Shown: in pieces, positions 25,286 to 33,942 of the stretch
How positions within the stretch are numbered: the first letter of the stretch is position 1
How the letters are laid out: every line of letters begins with the position of its first letter
From: Halopseudomonas laoshanensis
Lineage (GTDB): Bacteria; Pseudomonadota; Gammaproteobacteria; Pseudomonadales; Pseudomonadaceae
Assembly: GCF_008365385.1 (NCBI RefSeq)
Contig: NZ_QOVF01000009.1
Coordinates: 22,327-86,326 of the forward strand
Reading direction: 5' to 3'
DNA: 64,000 bases
Program-made: the position numbers and the translations under genes
Notes under the pieces: generated by a model
The model's database searches: none
What the model saw: only the letters and a program-made list of their open reading frames with translations
Told to the model about the DNA's origin: nothing

Positions 25286-25857
25286 CCAGGACTTTGCTGG
25301 TGTTGGGTGCCGGAGGCCATGGCAAGTCAGTTGCTGAGTCGGCATTGCTGGGTGGCGATTGGAGCGAAGTCATTTTTCTGGATGATAACTGCCCGCAGGA
25401 TTCACAGGTTCTGGGTTGCGAGGTTGTGGGGAAGGTCGGCGCTATCGACCAGGTTGCTTCTCGGTGCCATGGTGCTATAGCTGCGGTGGGTAATAACGCC
25501 GTGCGTGAGCAATGGATCGAGTTGATTGAGCGGGCGGGTATTGAGCTGGTCTCGATCATTCATCCTAAGGCTTGGGTTAGCCCCAGCGCGAAAGTTGGGC
25601 CCGGTACCGCCGTTATGGCTGGTGCCGTGGTGGGTACGGCGGCGACAGTGGGGAAAGGGGCGATTATTAATGCCAATGCCACGGTTGATCACGACGCTGT
25701 AATGGAAGTGCTGTCACATATCGGTGTGGGCGTGCAACTCGCGGGAGGGGTGCGGGTTGGGGCGCGTGCATGGTTGCAGGCTGGCAGTTGCTGCGGTTAT
25801 CACGTGGTTGTGGAAGCGGAGGCCACTTTAGCGCCCGGGACCGTGCTGAGCGCTTAG
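25282..25857 (+). CDS. NeuD/PglD-family sugar acetyltransferase
   Basis: 191-aa acetyltransferase starting at GTG 25282, coupled to wbpL by a GTGA overlap with GAGGTGG upstream. N-terminal sugar-nucleotide binding region: RTLLVLGAGGHGKSVAESALLGG, VIFLDDNCPQDSQVLG, GAIAAVGNNAVREQWIELIERAG, VSIIHPKAWVSPSAKVGPGTAV. C-terminal hexapeptide beta-helix with the catalytic-type His in NANATVDHDAVMEVLSHIGVGVQLAGGVRVGARAWL. PglD acetylates UDP-4-amino sugars; NeuD acts on sialic acids. No separate PglE/WbpE-type aminotransferase is near, so the substrate is uncertain; O-acetylation of the nonulosonic acid is possible. It appears to be the last gene of the O-antigen run. Confidence 0.85.
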   Translation: MTRTLLVLGAGGHGKSVAESALLGGDWSEVIFLDDNCPQDSQVLGCEVVGKVGAIDQVASRCHGAIAAVGNNAVREQWIELIERAGIELVSIIHPKAWVSPSAKVGPGTAVMAGAVVGTAATVGKGAIINANATVDHDAVMEVLSHIGVGVQLAGGVRVGARAWLQAGSCCGYHVVVEAEATLAPGTVLSA

Positions 25858-26039
25858 CGGCAATAGGTAAAGCCGACTGCCTCCGAAATCAGGCTTTGTT
25901 GTTGTTCAAGGCACGACTCCTGCTTGATTCACACACTACATTGTGATGAGCGGTAGCGTTATCGGGCGCAGTAGCTTTGAACTCTTTGGAGCGCCGAGCC
26001 TCTTAACGACAGACGTTTGACGAAAATTTAGGAGTCGCT

Positions 26040-26921
26040 GTGAAGGTTACCAAAGCCGTACTACCCGTTGCTGGTCTAGGCACGCGTTTCTTGCCCGCCA
26101 GCAAGGCCATACCCAAGGAAATGGTGACCGTCGTTGATAAGCCGGTCATCCAGTACGTGGTGGAAGAGGCTCTGGCCGCCGGCATCAATGAGATCGTGTT
26201 GGTAACCCATTCCAGCAAGAAAGCCATTGAAGATCATTTTGATGTGAACTACGAGCTGGAGGCCGAGCTTGAGCGCCGTGGCAAGCATGAGCTGCTTGAG
26301 ATTCTGAGGGATACCGCACCCTCCGGTTTGAAGGTCACGGCTGTGCGCCAAGGTAAAGCGCTGGGGCTGGGGCATGCAGTAGCTTGTGCTCGCCAGGTAG
26401 TGGGCGATGCTCCGTTCGCGGTGATGCTCCCTGATGTACTGGTGGAGCAGGCCGGCAGTATTGGTGACCTGAATCTGATGAATGAGCGTTTTGCTGAAAC
26501 CGGGCACGCGCAGATCATGGTCGAACCGGTACCCTATGCCAGCGTGCATCAATACGGTGTGGTGGATTTGAATGGCGTTGAGCTTAAGCCCGGCAAGCAC
26601 GCTGCGATGATGAGCGTGGTAGAAAAGCCAGCGCGGGAAGATGCGCCCTCCAACCTGTCAATCGTCGGTCGCTATATATTGCCCGCCGGTATTTTTGACT
26701 TACTGGCCAAAACGCGCCCGGGCGCCGGTGGCGAGATCCAGCTGACCGACGCCATTGCCGCACTTATGCAGCAGTCCGGCGTAGAGGCCTATCATGTTCG
26801 TGGCCGCTCCTATGATTGCGGGAATAAGCTAGGCTATTTAGAAGCAACTATCGCTTACGGGCTGCAGCACCCGCAGCTGGGTGCTGACTTTCAAGCTATG
26901 CTGGCTCGATACCAGCGTTAA
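26040..26921 (+). CDS. galU: UTP-glucose-1-phosphate uridylyltransferase GalU
   Basis: Makes UDP-glucose from UTP and glucose-1-phosphate for LPS core, exopolysaccharide and galactose metabolism. 293 aa. Nucleotidyltransferase motif [91 protein letters not shown] and [14 protein letters not shown] start with TAGGAG six bases upstream. A 182-bp gap separates it from the O-antigen genes, so it probably has its own promoter. Followed 11 bp later by the Ugd-like gene. Confidence 0.95.
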   Translation: MKVTKAVLPVAGLGTRFLPASKAIPKEMVTVVDKPVIQYVVEEALAAGINEIVLVTHSSKKAIEDHFDVNYELEAELERRGKHELLEILRDTAPSGLKVTAVRQGKALGLGHAVACARQVVGDAPFAVMLPDVLVEQAGSIGDLNLMNERFAETGHAQIMVEPVPYASVHQYGVVDLNGVELKPGKHAAMMSVVEKPAREDAPSNLSIVGRYILPAGIFDLLAKTRPGAGGEIQLTDAIAALMQQSGVEAYHVRGRSYDCGNKLGYLEATIAYGLQHPQLGADFQAMLARYQR

Positions 26922-26932
26922 AGGAAGCGGCT

Positions 26933-28228
26933 ATGTACTTGGACGTTTATGGCGATACCCTGTGCGCGCTGGTCAGCGCCACTGCGCTTGCCTCCGCGGG
27001 CAATCAGGTCTTTTTGCATGTGCCGGAAGGCACAATCGGCAAGCAGTTGGCCCGGGGCGAGTGTCCCTATCGCGAGCCTGGCCTGGCCGACATGATGGCT
27101 GAGCAAAGCCAGGAAGGGCGCTTGGTACTGTCCGCGATGGATGTACCGCCGGCGCAGCAGAGCAAGGTGATCTGGCTGGCGTTAAGCCCCGATGCAATCT
27201 ACCTTGCACACAGTATCGTTTCCTCGCTCCCGAGCAACAAAGCCCACCAATGGCTGGTAGTCAACCAGTCGACTTTCCCCGTAGGCAGTAGTGAAGAACT
27301 GCAGCAGGCATTGGCCACCCACGAAGCTGAAGGTTCGACCGGCAGCGCGGTGGTAAGCCTGCCTGATTTGCTGACTGAAGGCGATGCGCTGCAAGGCTTT
27401 ATGCGCGCGGGCAGCTGGTTGCTGGGCGCTGATGTGGAATGGGCGCGGCTCCTTGTTGCCGAGCTGCTGCGACCGTTCAACCGCCGCAAGGACAGCATTC
27501 AGCATATGCGCCCCCGCGAAGCGGAATTCACCAAGCTGGCAATCACCGGCATGCTCGCTACTCGGCTTAGCTATATGAACGACATGGCCAACCTGGCCGA
27601 CAGCCTGGACGTGGATATTGAACGTGTGCGCTTTGGTATGGGCGCGGACAAGCGAATTGGCGAGGCCTATCTGTATCCGGGCTGCGGTTTCGGCGGCCTG
27701 AGTTTTTCCCGCGACGTAATGAGCCTGGCATCCACGCTGCAGGTCAGCGGCATGCAGGCACAATTGCTGGATGAAGTGCTGCATATCAACGAGCGGCAGA
27801 AAGAGGCACTTTTCCGCAAGCTTTGGCGGCATTACGGCACCAGCCTGCGCGGTCGTAGGGTCGCGATCTGGGGTGCGGCGTTCAAACCTGAATCCTCCCG
27901 AATTGATAACTCCCCGGTATTGAAACTGCTTGAAGCTCTTTGGGCCCAAGGCGTGGAGGTGCATGTGCATGATCCACGCGCTCTGCGCGCGCTGGCAGAC
28001 TGGGCCGGCGAGCGTGAAGACCTGGTACTGCACACCGACCCTTACGAAGCAGTAGTTGGCGCAGATGCCCTGATGCTGGTGACCGAGTGGAAAACCTACT
28101 GGAGCCCAGACCTGCTGCGTTTGAAGATGAACATGAGCAGCCCCTTATTGTTGGACGGAAGGAACGTCTGGGACCCTGCTTTTATCAAGCAAAGCGGATT
28201 TGAATACTACGGCATAGGGCGACGCTAG
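26933..28228 (+). CDS. Nucleotide-sugar dehydrogenase (Ugd-like) with degenerate active site
   Basis: 431-aa member of the UDP-glucose/GDP-mannose dehydrogenase family. All three family regions are present: N-terminal NAD domain, central domain (REAEFTKLAITGMLATRLSYMNDMANLADSLDVD) and C-terminal UDP-binding domain (RVAIWGAAFKPESSRIDNSPVLKLLEAL, LVTEWKTYWSPD). Key positions are changed. The nucleotide-binding GxGxxG start is VYGDTLCALVSA. The catalytic Cys of GGSCFPKD is Ser257 in GFGGLSFSRD; a Cys (251) occurs six residues earlier. The Asn after the conserved Lys is Thr205. Between galU and pgi, which is a natural place for Ugd. It may be inactive, regulatory or altered in chemistry; the sequence cannot tell. 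Confidence 0.85.
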   Translation: MYLDVYGDTLCALVSATALASAGNQVFLHVPEGTIGKQLARGECPYREPGLADMMAEQSQEGRLVLSAMDVPPAQQSKVIWLALSPDAIYLAHSIVSSLPSNKAHQWLVVNQSTFPVGSSEELQQALATHEAEGSTGSAVVSLPDLLTEGDALQGFMRAGSWLLGADVEWARLLVAELLRPFNRRKDSIQHMRPREAEFTKLAITGMLATRLSYMNDMANLADSLDVDIERVRFGMGADKRIGEAYLYPGCGFGGLSFSRDVMSLASTLQVSGMQAQLLDEVLHINERQKEALFRKLWRHYGTSLRGRRVAIWGAAFKPESSRIDNSPVLKLLEALWAQGVEVHVHDPRALRALADWAGEREDLVLHTDPYEAVVGADALMLVTEWKTYWSPDLLRLKMNMSSPLLLDGRNVWDPAFIKQSGFEYYGIGRR

Positions 28229-28230
28229 TC

Positions 28231-29877
28231 ATGCAGACCATTAAACCTCAAGGTGCCAGCTGGCAGGCGTTGATCCGCCATGGCGAGGCAATGCAGGGCA
28301 AGCATCTGGCCGACATGTTTGCACAGGACAGCCAGCGTTTCGAAACACTGCACCGGCAGTGGGGCCCGATTCTGTTCGATTTTTCCAAACAGCGTGTTGA
28401 GCAGCAAACGTTGACCCACCTGATGGAGCTGGCCGAAGCGCAAGGATTGCAGGGCTGGATTGATTCGCTGTTCGCCGGCGAGCGCATCAATAACAGCGAA
28501 GACCGCGCGGCAATGCATTGGGCGTTACGTTTGCCCGCTACTGCGATCTGTAAGGTCGATGGCGAAGACATCACCGGTAAGGTGCATGCCCAGATAGAGC
28601 ACATGGAGCAGATAGTCCGCCAGATCCGCGCCGGGCAGTGGCGTGGCGCGACTGGGGAAGCGATCACTGATGTGGTGAACATCGGCGTTGGCGGGTCTGA
28701 TCTAGGCCCATTGATGGTCCACGGCGCGTTAACCGATTCACGCCTGCCATCTGCGTCCCCGCTGAGCATCCACTTCGCTTCCACCATGGATGGCAGCCAG
28801 CTGTCCCAGTTGCTGGGTAATCTCAGTCCGCATTCGACGCTGTTCATCATCTCGTCAAAATCCTTCTCCACTATCGATACGCTGACCAACGCAGCCACCG
28901 CGCGGCATTGGTTGCAGCGCGGATTGGGCGAGGCGCGGGCCGGACTGCTGGACTGCCATTTTCTCGGGGTGTCTTCAGCGCTGGGTAAGATGACCGAGTG
29001 GGGGATCCCATCGCAGAACCAGATGCATCTATGGGACTGGGTAGGTGGACGTTACTCGCTGTGGTCGGCCATCGGCCTGCCGGTTGCGCTGAACATCGGT
29101 ATGCAAGGCTTCCGCGAGCTGCTGGCTGGCGCCTATGACATGGACGAGCATTTCCGCACCACGCCCTGGATGGATAACTTGCCGGTACTGCTGGGCATGA
29201 TCGGCGTGTGGAATACCAATATTCTGAACATCAATGCCCACGCCATCCTGCCCTATGACGGCCGCTTGAAAGAGCTACCGAACTATTTTGAGCAGTTGGA
29301 GATGGAGTCTAACGGCAAGAGCGTTAACCGCGCCGGTGAACCGGTTGAGTACGCAACCTGCCCCATTATCTGGGGCAACGTAGGGCCAAACGCGCAGCAT
29401 GCGTTTTATCAGTTGCTGCATCAGGGCACTGAGGCCGTGACCTGCGACTTTATCGTGCCGGCACGGCGTTATCTTGAAGCGCAGCATGACGAAGCCGCAC
29501 CCGAATTGCTGGCGCAGCATGAGTTGGCCCTGGCCAACTGTTTGGCTCAATCCCGGTTGCTTGCCTTGGGCGATGCCGCCGTGAAAGGCGCGGATGACAT
29601 GCCGCGTAGCAAACGCTACCGCGGTAACCAGCCGAGCTCTACCTTGCTGCTAGATGAGCTGACGCCCTATAGCTTGGGTGCGCTGATCGCGCTCTATGAA
29701 CATAAGGTGTTTGTGCAGTCGGTTATTTGGGATATCAACCCCTTTGATCAGTGGGGGGTTGAGATGGGTAAGAAGATTGCAGTGGATACGCTGGATCAGA
29801 TCCGCGGTGAGGGTGCGGCGTTTTCTAGCACGGATGGGTCAACTGCGGGGTTGTTGGAGAAGATTCTGCGGGGGTGA
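28231..29877 (+). CDS. pgi: Glucose-6-phosphate isomerase Pgi
   Basis: Interconverts glucose-6-phosphate and fructose-6-phosphate in the cytoplasm, linking hexose-phosphate and sugar-nucleotide supply. 548 aa, as in other proteobacteria. Segments: VVNIGVGGSDLGPLMVHGAL (substrate loop), FIISSKSFSTIDTLTNA, WVGGRYSLWSAIGLPVAL (signature 1), ELPNYFEQLEMESNGKSV, HQGTEAVTCDF and the C-terminal signature SLGALIALYEHKVFVQSVIWDINPFDQWGVEMGK. It begins two bases after the Ugd-like gene and is followed by a REP-rich gap. Confidence 0.97.
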   Translation: MQTIKPQGASWQALIRHGEAMQGKHLADMFAQDSQRFETLHRQWGPILFDFSKQRVEQQTLTHLMELAEAQGLQGWIDSLFAGERINNSEDRAAMHWALRLPATAICKVDGEDITGKVHAQIEHMEQIVRQIRAGQWRGATGEAITDVVNIGVGGSDLGPLMVHGALTDSRLPSASPLSIHFASTMDGSQLSQLLGNLSPHSTLFIISSKSFSTIDTLTNAATARHWLQRGLGEARAGLLDCHFLGVSSALGKMTEWGIPSQNQMHLWDWVGGRYSLWSAIGLPVALNIGMQGFRELLAGAYDMDEHFRTTPWMDNLPVLLGMIGVWNTNILNINAHAILPYDGRLKELPNYFEQLEMESNGKSVNRAGEPVEYATCPIIWGNVGPNAQHAFYQLLHQGTEAVTCDFIVPARRYLEAQHDEAAPELLAQHELALANCLAQSRLLALGDAAVKGADDMPRSKRYRGNQPSSTLLLDELTPYSLGALIALYEHKVFVQSVIWDINPFDQWGVEMGKKIAVDTLDQIRGEGAAFSSTDGSTAGLLEKILRG

Positions 29878-29888
29878 CACACACTCCC

Positions 29889-30415
29889 GTCATTCCCGCG
29901 CAGGCGGGAATCCATTTTGACTTTCGGGCTTGGAGGTGTGGAGAGGTGTTGCACACGGGCATCGCAAAAATGGATCCCCGCCTGCGCGAGGATGACGGAG
30001 GAGTAGGGATGCGCGGTGTATTTCCTGCCGGTTTCCGTGCTGGTCATATAGCGCCGCCAGTCTCGCCCACATTTCCTCATTCCGGCCCCTACACGGTCAG
30101 GTCCACCCACTTGCTCATTCCCGTCCACCTCGTCATTCCCGCCCCACAACGTCGTCATTCCCGCGAAGGCGGGAATCCAATCGGACTTGGGGGTCTACTT
30201 CGGCCTTCATGGCAACCGAACCACCGCATGGATCCCCGCCTTCGCGGGGATGACGGAAGGGGCGGGGAGATGACAGAAGGCGCGCGGGGATGACAGAAGG
30301 GCGTGGGGATGGCAGAAGAGGCGGAGGGATGACAGAGCGAGCGAGGGTGAGGGGGACGTCGCGGGGTGTCACTCACTCCCGTCATTCCCGCGAAAGCGGG
30401 AATCCATTTTGACCT
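29889..30415. repeat. REP-rich intergenic region between pgi and manB
   Basis: Gap of about 600 bp with no supported gene. REP-type palindromes at 29889-29921, 29967-29998, 30153-30181, 30228-30257 and 30381-30415, alternating orientation (TCATTCCCGCG..CGGGAATCCA then TGGATCCCCGC..GGGGATGACGG), i.e. BIME-like pairs. Between 30257 and 30360 there is a run of GGGGATGACAGAAGG-like partial repeats. The short frames in the track here are repeat translations. Confidence 0.85.
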
Positions 30416-30485
30416 TTGCGGTCTGTATCAATTAGCGCCATGGACTGCATTCAAGCGCCACGAATTCTTTTAACTGGGGAAGACC

Positions 30486-31880
30486 ATGTCTGAGATCACC
30501 TGTTTCAAAGCCTACGACATCCGTGGCCAGCTCGGTACGCAGCTCAACGAAGATATCGCCTACCGTATCGCCCGGGCCTTCGCCCAGTGGCTCAAGCCCG
30601 ACCGCATCGTGCTCGGCGGCGACGTGCGTGACACCTCCGAAGCATTGAAAATGGCCCTGGCCAACGGCCTGCGCGATGAAGGCGTTAACGTCCTGGACCT
30701 CGGCCTGGCCGGCACCGAAGAAGTGTATTTCGCCACCTTCCACCTGGGTGTAGAGGGCGGTATCGAAGTGACAGCCTCACACAACCCGATCGATTACAAC
30801 GGCCTCAAGTTGGTGCGCGAAGGCTCGCGGCCTATCTCTGCCGATACCGGTTTGGTGCAGATTCGTGAGCTGGCTGAAGCCAATGTCTATGATCTGGTAG
30901 ACGGTCGTGACCCAACGGTGCCAGACGCAGAACGCGGCAACTATGAGCGGGTTGATACCCGCGAAGCCTATATTGAGCACCTGCTGGGCTATATCGAACC
31001 AGCCAATTTCACGCCACTAAAGTTGCTAGTCAATGCCGGCAATGGTGCTGCCGGCCCGGCGATTGATGCGCTGGAAGCGGCGTTCAAGCGGCTTGCGATT
31101 CCGGTTGAATTGATCAAGATCTGTCACGAACCTGACGGCAGCTTCCCCAACGGCATTCCCAACCCGATCCTCACCGAAAACCGCGGCATGACGCGCGATG
31201 CGGTACTGGAACACAAGGCGGATATGGGCATTGCCTGGGATGGCGATTTTGACCGTTGCTTTCTGTTTGATGAGCAGGGCCGGTTTATTGAGGGGTATTA
31301 CATCGTCGGCCTGCTGGCTGAAGCCTTTTTGCAGAAAGAACCCGGCGCCAAGATCATCCACGACCCACGTCTGGTCTGGAACACGGTGGAACAGGTGGAA
31401 GAGGGCGGCGGCGTAGCAATTCAGACCAAGGCCGGGCATGCCTTTATCAAGGAACGCATGCGCGCTGAAGACGCGGTATACGGCGGCGAGATGAGCGCTC
31501 ACCACTACTTCCGCGACTTCGCCTACTGCGATAGCGGCATGATCCCCTGGCTACTGGTGGCCGAGCTGCTGTGCGTGAAGGGCAAGCCGATGTCAGAACT
31601 GGTCGACGAGCGTATTGCGCGTTATCCGTCTTCGGGCGAGATCAATTTGACCGTCTCAGACGCACCTGCAGTGCTTGACGCGATTGAAGGTAGATACGCA
31701 CCAGATGCATTGGATGTAGATCATACAGATGGGGTAAGCATTTGCTTTGCTGACTGGCGCTTTAACCTGCGGGCGTCAAATACCGAGCCGGTGATCCGCC
31801 TGAACGTCGAGAGCCGGGGCGATCAGGCGCTGATGGAGCGGGAAACGCAAAAGCTGTTGGACGCGATCAAGTCGATATAG
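30486..31880 (+). CDS. manB: Phosphomannomutase ManB (CpsG-type)
   Basis: Alpha-D-phosphohexomutase that interconverts mannose-6-P and mannose-1-P (often also glucose phosphates) for GDP-mannose or UDP-glucose synthesis. 464 aa. Opening [31 protein letters not shown]; catalytic phosphoserine loop [22 protein letters not shown] (Ser in TASHNP, about residue 99); metal loop [18 protein letters not shown]; sugar-binding [20 protein letters not shown]; phosphate loop [19 protein letters not shown]. Sequence is of the enteric CpsG/RfbK kind rather than AlgC. Start follows GGGGAAGACC. Confidence 0.93.
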   Translation: MSEITCFKAYDIRGQLGTQLNEDIAYRIARAFAQWLKPDRIVLGGDVRDTSEALKMALANGLRDEGVNVLDLGLAGTEEVYFATFHLGVEGGIEVTASHNPIDYNGLKLVREGSRPISADTGLVQIRELAEANVYDLVDGRDPTVPDAERGNYERVDTREAYIEHLLGYIEPANFTPLKLLVNAGNGAAGPAIDALEAAFKRLAIPVELIKICHEPDGSFPNGIPNPILTENRGMTRDAVLEHKADMGIAWDGDFDRCFLFDEQGRFIEGYYIVGLLAEAFLQKEPGAKIIHDPRLVWNTVEQVEEGGGVAIQTKAGHAFIKERMRAEDAVYGGEMSAHHYFRDFAYCDSGMIPWLLVAELLCVKGKPMSELVDERIARYPSSGEINLTVSDAPAVLDAIEGRYAPDALDVDHTDGVSICFADWRFNLRASNTEPVIRLNVESRGDQALMERETQKLLDAIKSI

Positions 31881-31956
31881 GCGTTACCCGTGGCAGATAG
31901 GCCACCCGCATGCTAAACCAGGCAGCTTCAGCTATTGACCGCGAGTAGTTAGAAAC

Positions 31957-32703
31957 TTGTTTATTCTGTCCAAACTCATTATCGCGCTCATTTCTCCTCT
32001 GGGCACGTCGCTAGCCGTTGGCACCTTTGCGTTGTTGCTGGCCTGCTTTGGTAGAAGACGTCTGGCGGCGGTAAGTGGCGCACTGGCATTGGTGTGGCTC
32101 GGGGTTTGGTCGCTGCCCGCCAGCAGTTTCTGGTTGATAGGCTTGTTGGAGTCCGATTACGTTAGCGTCGATATTCAAACGCTTCCGAATAGCGGTGCGG
32201 TGGTGGTGCTGGGCGGTGGTATATCACCTGCCGAGAGCCAGACTGATTTTGCCAATCTGCAATCCGGTGCGGATCGCATATGGCACGCGGCGCGTCTCTA
32301 TCACGCTGGTAAAGCCGGTCTTATCGTCCTGAGTGGCGGCCGGCCGGCGGGTACCGTTGAATCTGAAGCGCAGGCTATGCAGGGCTTTTTGTGGGATCTG
32401 GGTGTGCCTGATAGCTATCTCTTGCTGGAAGACCGCAGCCTGAATACCACTGAAAATGCAGTCAATACTGCCGCTCTGCTACGAAAGCGAGGTGTCTCGG
32501 AGATCGTATTAATTACTTCGGCATATCACATGCCGCGGGCAAAGGCGCTTTTCGAGTCGGAAGGTTTGCAGGTGGTTGCTGCAGCTACCGATTACCAGAG
32601 CGTTGCGATGCCACCCTGGCGGTTATGGTTGCCGGATACAAAAGCCTTGGATATCAGCGGCAACGTGTTCAAAGAGTTAGTCGGACGTTGGTCAGGCCGT
32701 TGA
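31957..32703 (+). CDS. YdcF/ElyC-family membrane protein (DUF218)
   Basis: 248-aa inner-membrane protein: two N-terminal membrane helices (LSKLIIALISPLGTSLAVGTFALLLACFG; LAAVSGALALVWLGVWSLPA) and a periplasmic DUF218 domain. Domain motifs: SGAVVVLGGGISP, ADRIWHAARLYHAGKAGLIVLSGGRPAG, ESEAQAMQGFLWDLGVPDSYLLLEDRSLNTTENAVNTAALL and ITSAYHMPRAKALFESEGLQVVAAATDYQ. ElyC in E. coli affects envelope/peptidoglycan precursor metabolism; the exact activity is unknown. The TTG start has only a weak ribosome site. Confidence 0.85.
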   Translation: MFILSKLIIALISPLGTSLAVGTFALLLACFGRRRLAAVSGALALVWLGVWSLPASSFWLIGLLESDYVSVDIQTLPNSGAVVVLGGGISPAESQTDFANLQSGADRIWHAARLYHAGKAGLIVLSGGRPAGTVESEAQAMQGFLWDLGVPDSYLLLEDRSLNTTENAVNTAALLRKRGVSEIVLITSAYHMPRAKALFESEGLQVVAAATDYQSVAMPPWRLWLPDTKALDISGNVFKELVGRWSGR

Positions 32704-32859
32704 TACGTCCTGATAGTGTTTTTCAGGCGCTGTATGTTTCCCGAGGGAATGCGAGACTTTCGCAATGCTCCTGTACCTTGCCCAGTGTTACAATCTCCTC
32801 TCTCAGTCCTATTCCAGATCTGTTTGATCTAGCCTTCAGCTTTTATGGGTGACCTTCCT

Positions 32860-33873
32860 ATGAGCCAAACCATTTTGGTAACCGGCGGTGCCGGTTATAT
32901 CGGTACTCATACCTGCCTCAAGCTGTTCGAAGCGGGATATCAGGTGGTGGTGCTGGATAATTTCAGCAACAGCTCGCCGGAAGCGCTCCGGCGAGTGGAA
33001 CAGATTAGCGGGCACAGGGCTGTCTGTGTTGAAGGCAATATCAACGATGGTGATCTGTTAGATCGGGTTTTCGCTGAACACGCAATTGATGCAGTGATCC
33101 ACTTCGCCGGTCTGAAGTCCGTTGGCGAGTCGGTGCAGCAGCCGCTTCGTTACTATCAAAATAACGTCAGTGGCACGCTGGTGCTGTGTGACGCCATGCA
33201 GCGCGCGGGCCTCAAGAACCTGGTGTTCAGCTCTTCCGCGACAGTTTATGGTGATCCTGCGAGCCTGCCGATCCGCGAAGATTTTCCGACCAGCGCGACC
33301 AATCCATATGGCCGCTCCAAGTTGATGATTGAAGAGCTGCTGACGGATCTGCACCGGGCTGATCCGGAGTGGAATGTCGCGTTGCTGCGTTATTTCAACC
33401 CTGTAGGCGCGCACCCGAGCGGGCTGATCGGTGAGGATCCAGCCGGCATTCCGAATAACCTTATGCCCTACATCGCACAGGTAGCGGTCGGGCGGCTTGA
33501 ATATTTGACGGTATTTGGCGGTGATTACCCCACCCCAGACGGTACTGGCGTGCGAGATTATATTCACGTAATGGATCTGGCGGCCGGTCATGTGCAGGCG
33601 CTGCTGTGGTTGGAACATCAGCGCGGGATCAAGGCGTTTAATCTGGGCACGGGTCAGGGCTATTCGGTGTTGGATATGCTCAAGACCTTCGAGCAGGCCT
33701 GTGGTAAGTCGTTGCCATATCAATTGGCCGAACGCCGCCCAGGCGATGTGGCCAGTTGCTACGCTGACCCGCAATTAGCGGCGGACGAATTGAACTGGAG
33801 GGCTGAGTTGAACGTCAAAGCCATGTGTGCCGATGCATGGCGCTGGCAGTCCGAAAACCCGGACGGTTACTGA
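32860..33873 (+). CDS. galE: UDP-glucose 4-epimerase GalE
   Basis: SDR epimerase that interconverts UDP-glucose and UDP-galactose (sometimes the N-acetyl forms). 337 aa from ATG 32860 (an ATG at 32845 would add five residues). Rossmann motif ILVTGGAGYIGTHTCLKLFEAGYQVVVLDNFSNSS; DAVIHFAGLKSVGESVQQPLRYYQNN; LVFSSSATVYGDP; active site YGRSKLMIEELL; LRYFNPVGAHPSGLIGEDP; GTGVRDYIHVMDLAAGHV. Located between the YdcF-like gene and wbpM; probably part of general sugar-nucleotide supply. Confidence 0.96.
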   Translation: MSQTILVTGGAGYIGTHTCLKLFEAGYQVVVLDNFSNSSPEALRRVEQISGHRAVCVEGNINDGDLLDRVFAEHAIDAVIHFAGLKSVGESVQQPLRYYQNNVSGTLVLCDAMQRAGLKNLVFSSSATVYGDPASLPIREDFPTSATNPYGRSKLMIEELLTDLHRADPEWNVALLRYFNPVGAHPSGLIGEDPAGIPNNLMPYIAQVAVGRLEYLTVFGGDYPTPDGTGVRDYIHVMDLAAGHVQALLWLEHQRGIKAFNLGTGQGYSVLDMLKTFEQACGKSLPYQLAERRPGDVASCYADPQLAADELNWRAELNVKAMCADAWRWQSENPDGY

Positions 33874-33906
33874 CCTGCCATTGCTCAACTGGGTGATGGT
33901 TAAGGG

Positions 33907-33936
33907 TATAATGTCATTTTGACATAACGATAGGAG
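33907..33936 (+). promoter_or_regulatory. Candidate -10 box and ribosome site before wbpM
   Basis: A perfect TATAAT at 33907-33912 lies 31 bp before the GTG start, with TAGGAG at 33931-33936. The nearest -35-like TTGCTC is 20 bp upstream, longer than optimal, so the promoter is tentative; the ribosome site supports the GTG at 33943. Confidence 0.35.
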
Positions 33937-33942
33937 TATGAT

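Noticed and set aside
25869..25894. Terminator after the NeuD/PglD-like gene
   Set aside because: AAAGCC/GGCTTT arms are short with a large loop and only GTTGTTGTT follows, so evidence is too weak to call.
29889..30415. Regularly spaced palindromes considered as a CRISPR array
   Set aside because: Repeat spacing is irregular, orientation alternates, arms vary, and no cas gene is present; they fit REP/BIME elements.
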